Assembly: GCA_002439585.1 (NCBI GenBank)
Contig: DJOF01000003.1
Span: forward strand, 124,001 to 188,000
Length of the DNA stretch: 64,000 nucleotides
From: Bacteroidales bacterium UBA6445
GTDB taxonomy: Bacteria; Bacteroidota; Bacteroidia; Bacteroidales; UBA932
Direction: 5' to 3'
Of the stretch, positions 61,059 through 64,000 are shown in pieces (position 1 is the stretch's first letter; each line of letters starts with the position of its first letter). A model generated the notes under the pieces. It made no database searches, was not told the origin of the DNA, and worked only from the letters and a program-made list of their open reading frames with translations. The translations under genes and the position numbers were made by a program.

Positions 61059-63680
61059 ATGATGGTAAGGAAATATATAACGGCATTGCTTGCCCTTGCG
61101 TCTGGATTAGTGTTAAGAGCGCAGTCGGACATCAAGGTTGATGTCCCCAATATGGTAGGCGAGGACGAGCAGTTCAATATAACATTCATAATCGAAGGTG
61201 AGAACGAGCCTTCTGATTTCTCATGGAGTCAGGGCGATGATTTCTCACTCGTTTGGGGACCGCAGAGAGGGTCTTCGACAAGTATTCGTATTGAGAACGG
61301 TAAGAGAACTAAGTCTGTACAGTATACCTATACTTATATATTGATGCCGCGAAGGATCGGCAAGTTCGAGATTCCCCAAGCATCGGCAAAGATCGGTGGC
61401 AAGACAATTGCCTCACCTGCAAAGACTGTAGAAGTGCTTCAGGCATCATCAACAGGGAAGTCGGCTGCCCATAGCGGCTCTGTCGGAGATGCATCGTCGT
61501 CATCGGTATCATCATCGGACATTTTCCTCCGTCTTACCCTTAGCAAGACTAAAGCCGTCATCGGAGAGCCCCTTACCGCAGAGTTGAAACTGTATCAAAG
61601 GGCTGACATTGCAGGGTTCGAGGGCGCAAAGTTCCCTTCTTTTGAAGGCTTTTGGAGTCAGGAGACAGTCTCGGCGACAAACATAGATTTCCATAGAGAG
61701 GAGGTAGACGGGCAGATCTACAATGCAGCCCTTCTACGTCGCTACACACTGATACCCCAGCAGACTGGTATACTCACGATTGCCCCTGCTGAGCTTGTGT
61801 GTCTTGTAAATGTAAGGACAGCCTCTCATACGGCCAACAGTATCTTTGACAGTTTCTTCGATGACGGCATCAGGACAGTGCGCAAGAGGGTCTCTTCTCC
61901 AGCGACAAAGGTCGAGGTGACCCAGTTGCCATCAGGTGCACCGGAAGGATTCACTGGGGCGGTGGGCAATTTTAGCTTATCGGCGGCTCTGTCTACAGAC
62001 AAACTTAAGACACATGAGGCAGTATCACTTACAGTCACTGTCACAGGACACGGTAATGTATCACTAGTCGAAGCTCCGAAAGTGAATTTTCCCCCTGACA
62101 TGGAAGTATATGATGTCAAGACTACGGACAAGACAGACAAGTCTACGGGGGGGACTTCAGGCAGCAAAGTGTTTGAGTATCCTTTCATACCAAGAAGTTA
62201 TGGGGATTTTACTATACCTCCTATAAAATTCTCATATTTCGATACATCCACAAGGCAGTATCATACATTGTCAACAGAACCTATATCCTATCATGTGGAG
62301 AAAGGTGTCGAGACAGCCTCAAGTCAGTCATCCCATTCTCTGTCTACACCAGACAGGCATGGTGTGCGCAATATAGGGGAGGACATACGCTATATACAGA
62401 CCCGCAAGCCTTCATATCAGTTCAGGACAGAGTTTCTGAGCGGCAAGTGGTATTATTGGGCCGCGTATGTATTGCTTGGAATCTGTACAGTGTCGGTGTG
62501 GTATCTTCTATCGCTAATGCACAGGCGTAGTGCAGATGTTGCTGGCTCCAAGAATCGCAGAGCTACCAGGATGGCGATGGGACGCCTTAAGAAAGCCGGA
62601 GAGTTCCTAAGGCAGGATCTCTATTCCGCTTTCTATCAGGAGCTGCATACAGCCCTTCTCGGCTATATTTCGGATAAACTCAATATGGGGGCCGAGGCTC
62701 TCAATAAGGAAAATATACTATCAGCATTGCAGGAGCATGGTGCGGATGCCTCTCTTGCGGACAAGTATGTAAACCTCATCGATGCTTGCGAATATGCGAG
62801 ATATTCTCCAGATAGCGGACATGAGGCCATGAACACGCATTATGAGGAGGCATTGGACCTTATTTCCAGAATTGATCCTATGATGAAAATGAATAAAAGC
62901 AAGAAGAACTCAGCCTCTGTATTGCCGATGCTTGCCGTTTTGCTTGTCTTGCCATACGGAGCTAAGGCTGTGGATACATCTGCTCTTGATTCTCTCTGGA
63001 ATGAGGGTGTACATGCTTATGAGTCAGGAGATTGGCAAAGAAGTGTGTCTGCCTGGAGCGAGCTTGGAGAGTGCGGTGTAGTATCTCCTGAGCTGTATTA
63101 CAATCTCGGCAATGCCAATTTCAAGTCAGGTGACTATGCGAGAGCTATCCTGTATTATGAGAGAACCCTTAAGGCCGATCCATCCTATAGCGATGCTCGG
63201 TTCAATCTTGAATTTGCCAATTCTCTGATACAAGATAAGATAGAGCCTGTCCCGGAGTTCTTGCTGAAAGTGTGGGCAAGGAAATTGAGTTATATCGCAT
63301 CGTCTGATGCATGGGCAGTGTGGGCCTTCGTCTTCATGCTTTGTGCCTTGTCTCTTGCCGTGCTTTTCCTTACAGGCGGAAGTATCGCCTTGAGGAGGAC
63401 AGGATTCTATGGTGGGTTTGTATGTGTTGTGCTTTTTGTTGTCAGTGTGTCGATGTCTCTGTGGCAGAGAGGAGATTATATGAAGCGCGACTATGCGATA
63501 GTCATGTCTCCAGTGACATCTGTCAAGAGTTCTCCTTCTACTCAGTCGGCAAAAGACCTGTTCATCCTTCATGAGGGTACCAAAGTACGTGTGACAGATG
63601 CTGTGGGAGAATGGCGCAATATAACCCTTTCCGATGGCAGGGAAGGTTGGATAGACTCTCGGGAGATAGAGGAGATTTAG
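61059..63680 (+). CDS. BatD-BatE fused protein of aerotolerance operon
   Basis: One 873-residue frame spans what are usually two genes. Residues 1-~600 are BatD: signal peptide (ITALLALASGLVLRAQS), repeated Ig-like beta modules (e.g. LFLRLTLSKTKAVIGEPLTAELKLYQ-like IFLRLTLSKTKAVIGEP), one membrane helix (YYWAAYVLLGICTVSVWYLLSL, about 466-487) and a cytoplasmic tail. From about 608 it is BatE: MKMNKSKKNSASVLPMLAVLLVLPYGAKAVD looks like a start with its own signal peptide (core VLPMLAVLLVLPYGAKA). TPR motifs (LYYNLGNANFKSGDYARAILYYE), two membrane helices (about 744-765 and 775-795) and a C-terminal bacterial SH3 (VSSP-like VTSVKSSPSTQSAKDLFILH to GREGWIDSREIEEI) follow. In most Bacteroidetes batD and batE are separate. 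Whether this is one polypeptide, is cleaved, or restarts at the internal ATG (62880-62891) is unknown. Confidence 0.85.
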   Translation: MMVRKYITALLALASGLVLRAQSDIKVDVPNMVGEDEQFNITFIIEGENEPSDFSWSQGDDFSLVWGPQRGSSTSIRIENGKRTKSVQYTYTYILMPRRIGKFEIPQASAKIGGKTIASPAKTVEVLQASSTGKSAAHSGSVGDASSSSVSSSDIFLRLTLSKTKAVIGEPLTAELKLYQRADIAGFEGAKFPSFEGFWSQETVSATNIDFHREEVDGQIYNAALLRRYTLIPQQTGILTIAPAELVCLVNVRTASHTANSIFDSFFDDGIRTVRKRVSSPATKVEVTQLPSGAPEGFTGAVGNFSLSAALSTDKLKTHEAVSLTVTVTGHGNVSLVEAPKVNFPPDMEVYDVKTTDKTDKSTGGTSGSKVFEYPFIPRSYGDFTIPPIKFSYFDTSTRQYHTLSTEPISYHVEKGVETASSQSSHSLSTPDRHGVRNIGEDIRYIQTRKPSYQFRTEFLSGKWYYWAAYVLLGICTVSVWYLLSLMHRRSADVAGSKNRRATRMAMGRLKKAGEFLRQDLYSAFYQELHTALLGYISDKLNMGAEALNKENILSALQEHGADASLADKYVNLIDACEYARYSPDSGHEAMNTHYEEALDLISRIDPMMKMNKSKKNSASVLPMLAVLLVLPYGAKAVDTSALDSLWNEGVHAYESGDWQRSVSAWSELGECGVVSPELYYNLGNANFKSGDYARAILYYERTLKADPSYSDARFNLEFANSLIQDKIEPVPEFLLKVWARKLSYIASSDAWAVWAFVFMLCALSLAVLFLTGGSIALRRTGFYGGFVCVVLFVVSVSMSLWQRGDYMKRDYAIVMSPVTSVKSSPSTQSAKDLFILHEGTKVRVTDAVGEWRNITLSDGREGWIDSREIEEI

Positions 63681-63787
63681 ATATCTGACTGGGCATGAGT
63701 CTTACTAAACAGGCAGAAAATGCTCGTAAAGGATCTTTGAATAAATTTTAAGCTACATCTAAGAACAATAACTATTAACCATATTGT

Positions 63788-64000
63788 ATGAACAACTTTA
63801 AAAACATGCTTGTCATGGCGGTAAGTTGCATTATGACTCCGTCATTGGTTTGGTGCGCTTCTCCGTCCAAAGAGAAAATGCCCGATTGGCAGGATCCAGG
63901 GATTTTTGAGGAGAACCGTCTTCCTATGCGTGCTACTTTCGTAACTGACCAACAGAAGAGTGTATCGCTCAACGGAGTGTGGAAATTCAATTTCTGCAAG
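63788..64000 (+). CDS. Glycoside hydrolase family 2 (beta-galactosidase-like), N-terminal part (runs off the window)
   Basis: The ATG at 63788 opens MNNFKNMLVMAVSCIMTPSL, a signal peptide ending near WCAS. PDWQDPGIFEENRLPMRATF and SLNGVWKFNFCK follow. The opening (W-x-DP-x-I-x-x-x-NR-x-P-x-R-x-x-F and LNG-x-WKF) is typical of the N-terminal jelly-roll domain of GH2 beta-galactosidases of Bacteroidetes. Only 71 codons are present, so the catalytic domain and substrate preference cannot be judged. Confidence 0.82.
   Translation, partial: MNNFKNMLVMAVSCIMTPSLVWCASPSKEKMPDWQDPGIFEENRLPMRATFVTDQQKSVSLNGVWKFNFCK

Noticed and set aside
1..64000. tRNA, rRNA, CRISPR array or intact insertion sequence
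   Set aside because: Intergenic gaps were read on both strands and no cloverleaf-like, rRNA-like, regularly spaced repeat or transposase sequence was found.

Overview
The window reads as chromosomal DNA of an anaerobic member of the order Bacteroidales (Bacteroidota). Supporting signs are promoters of the Bacteroidetes type (TTTG, 19-21 bases, TAnnTTTG), a NigD-like lipoprotein, a Bacteroidetes-type serine palmitoyltransferase, a complete Bat aerotolerance operon, a two-iron superoxide reductase, HtpG, and Bacteroidota-style gene neighbourhoods. Genus and species cannot be assigned from the sequence alone. No rRNA or tRNA gene, CRISPR array, prophage or intact insertion sequence was seen. The region is mostly core genome.

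Layout. 1-205: start of a minus-strand NigD-like lipoprotein gene. 378-9357: large TPR protein, outer-membrane barrel, gyrB, serine palmitoyltransferase and an SDR that is probably the 3-ketosphinganine reductase. 9360-14801: PgpH-like HD phosphohydrolase, then tig-clpP-clpX behind a consensus promoter. 14799-14965: copy A of a 167-bp MITE-like repeat. 15002-17541: HAD phosphatase and acyl-CoA ligase, divergent from overlapping promoters. 17883-19931: htpG. 20198-21331 (minus): rpsF-rpsR-rplI. 21600-28666: surface-polysaccharide operon (priming sugar-phosphate transferase, two glycosyltransferases, rfbA-rfbC-rfbD-rfbB for dTDP-L-rhamnose). 28781-38389: superoxide reductase, S15-type peptidase, an unrecognised membrane-anchored protein, a second acyl-CoA ligase, dCMP deaminase, CtpA-type protease and a Gfo/Idh oxidoreductase. 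38740-41618: lutABC lactate oxidation genes. 41654-47646 (minus): POT transporter, TIGR02757 protein, zeta-toxin-like kinase, tldD and tldE. 47871-48617: small outer-membrane barrel. 48893-54599 (minus): truA, lnt, asnS, udk and a TonB-like protein. 54924-55090: MITE copy B in the opposite orientation. 55231-63680: moxR-DUF58-membrane protein-batA-batB-batC-batDE. 63788-64000: start of a GH2 glycosidase.

How the genes fit together. Several blocks concern the cell envelope: sphingolipid synthesis, lipoprotein N-acylation, rhamnose-containing surface glycan, barrels, a TonB-like protein and two acyl-CoA ligases. Others concern protein quality control (Tig, ClpXP, HtpG, CtpA, TldDE) and anaerobe oxygen defence (superoxide reductase, Bat).

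The most unusual signals are four. First, a 167-bp inverted-repeat element occurs in two ~93% identical copies 40 kb apart, plus two solitary ends: one is read as the C-terminus of the S15 peptidase, the other supplies a promoter -33 box. Second, batD and batE form one continuous frame that keeps batE's own start and signal-like segment. Third, a zeta-toxin-like kinase is coupled to tldD-tldE. Fourth, a sphingolipid gene pair lies directly downstream of gyrB. I saw no clearly new defence or biosynthetic system; the repeat family is the best candidate for undescribed biology.
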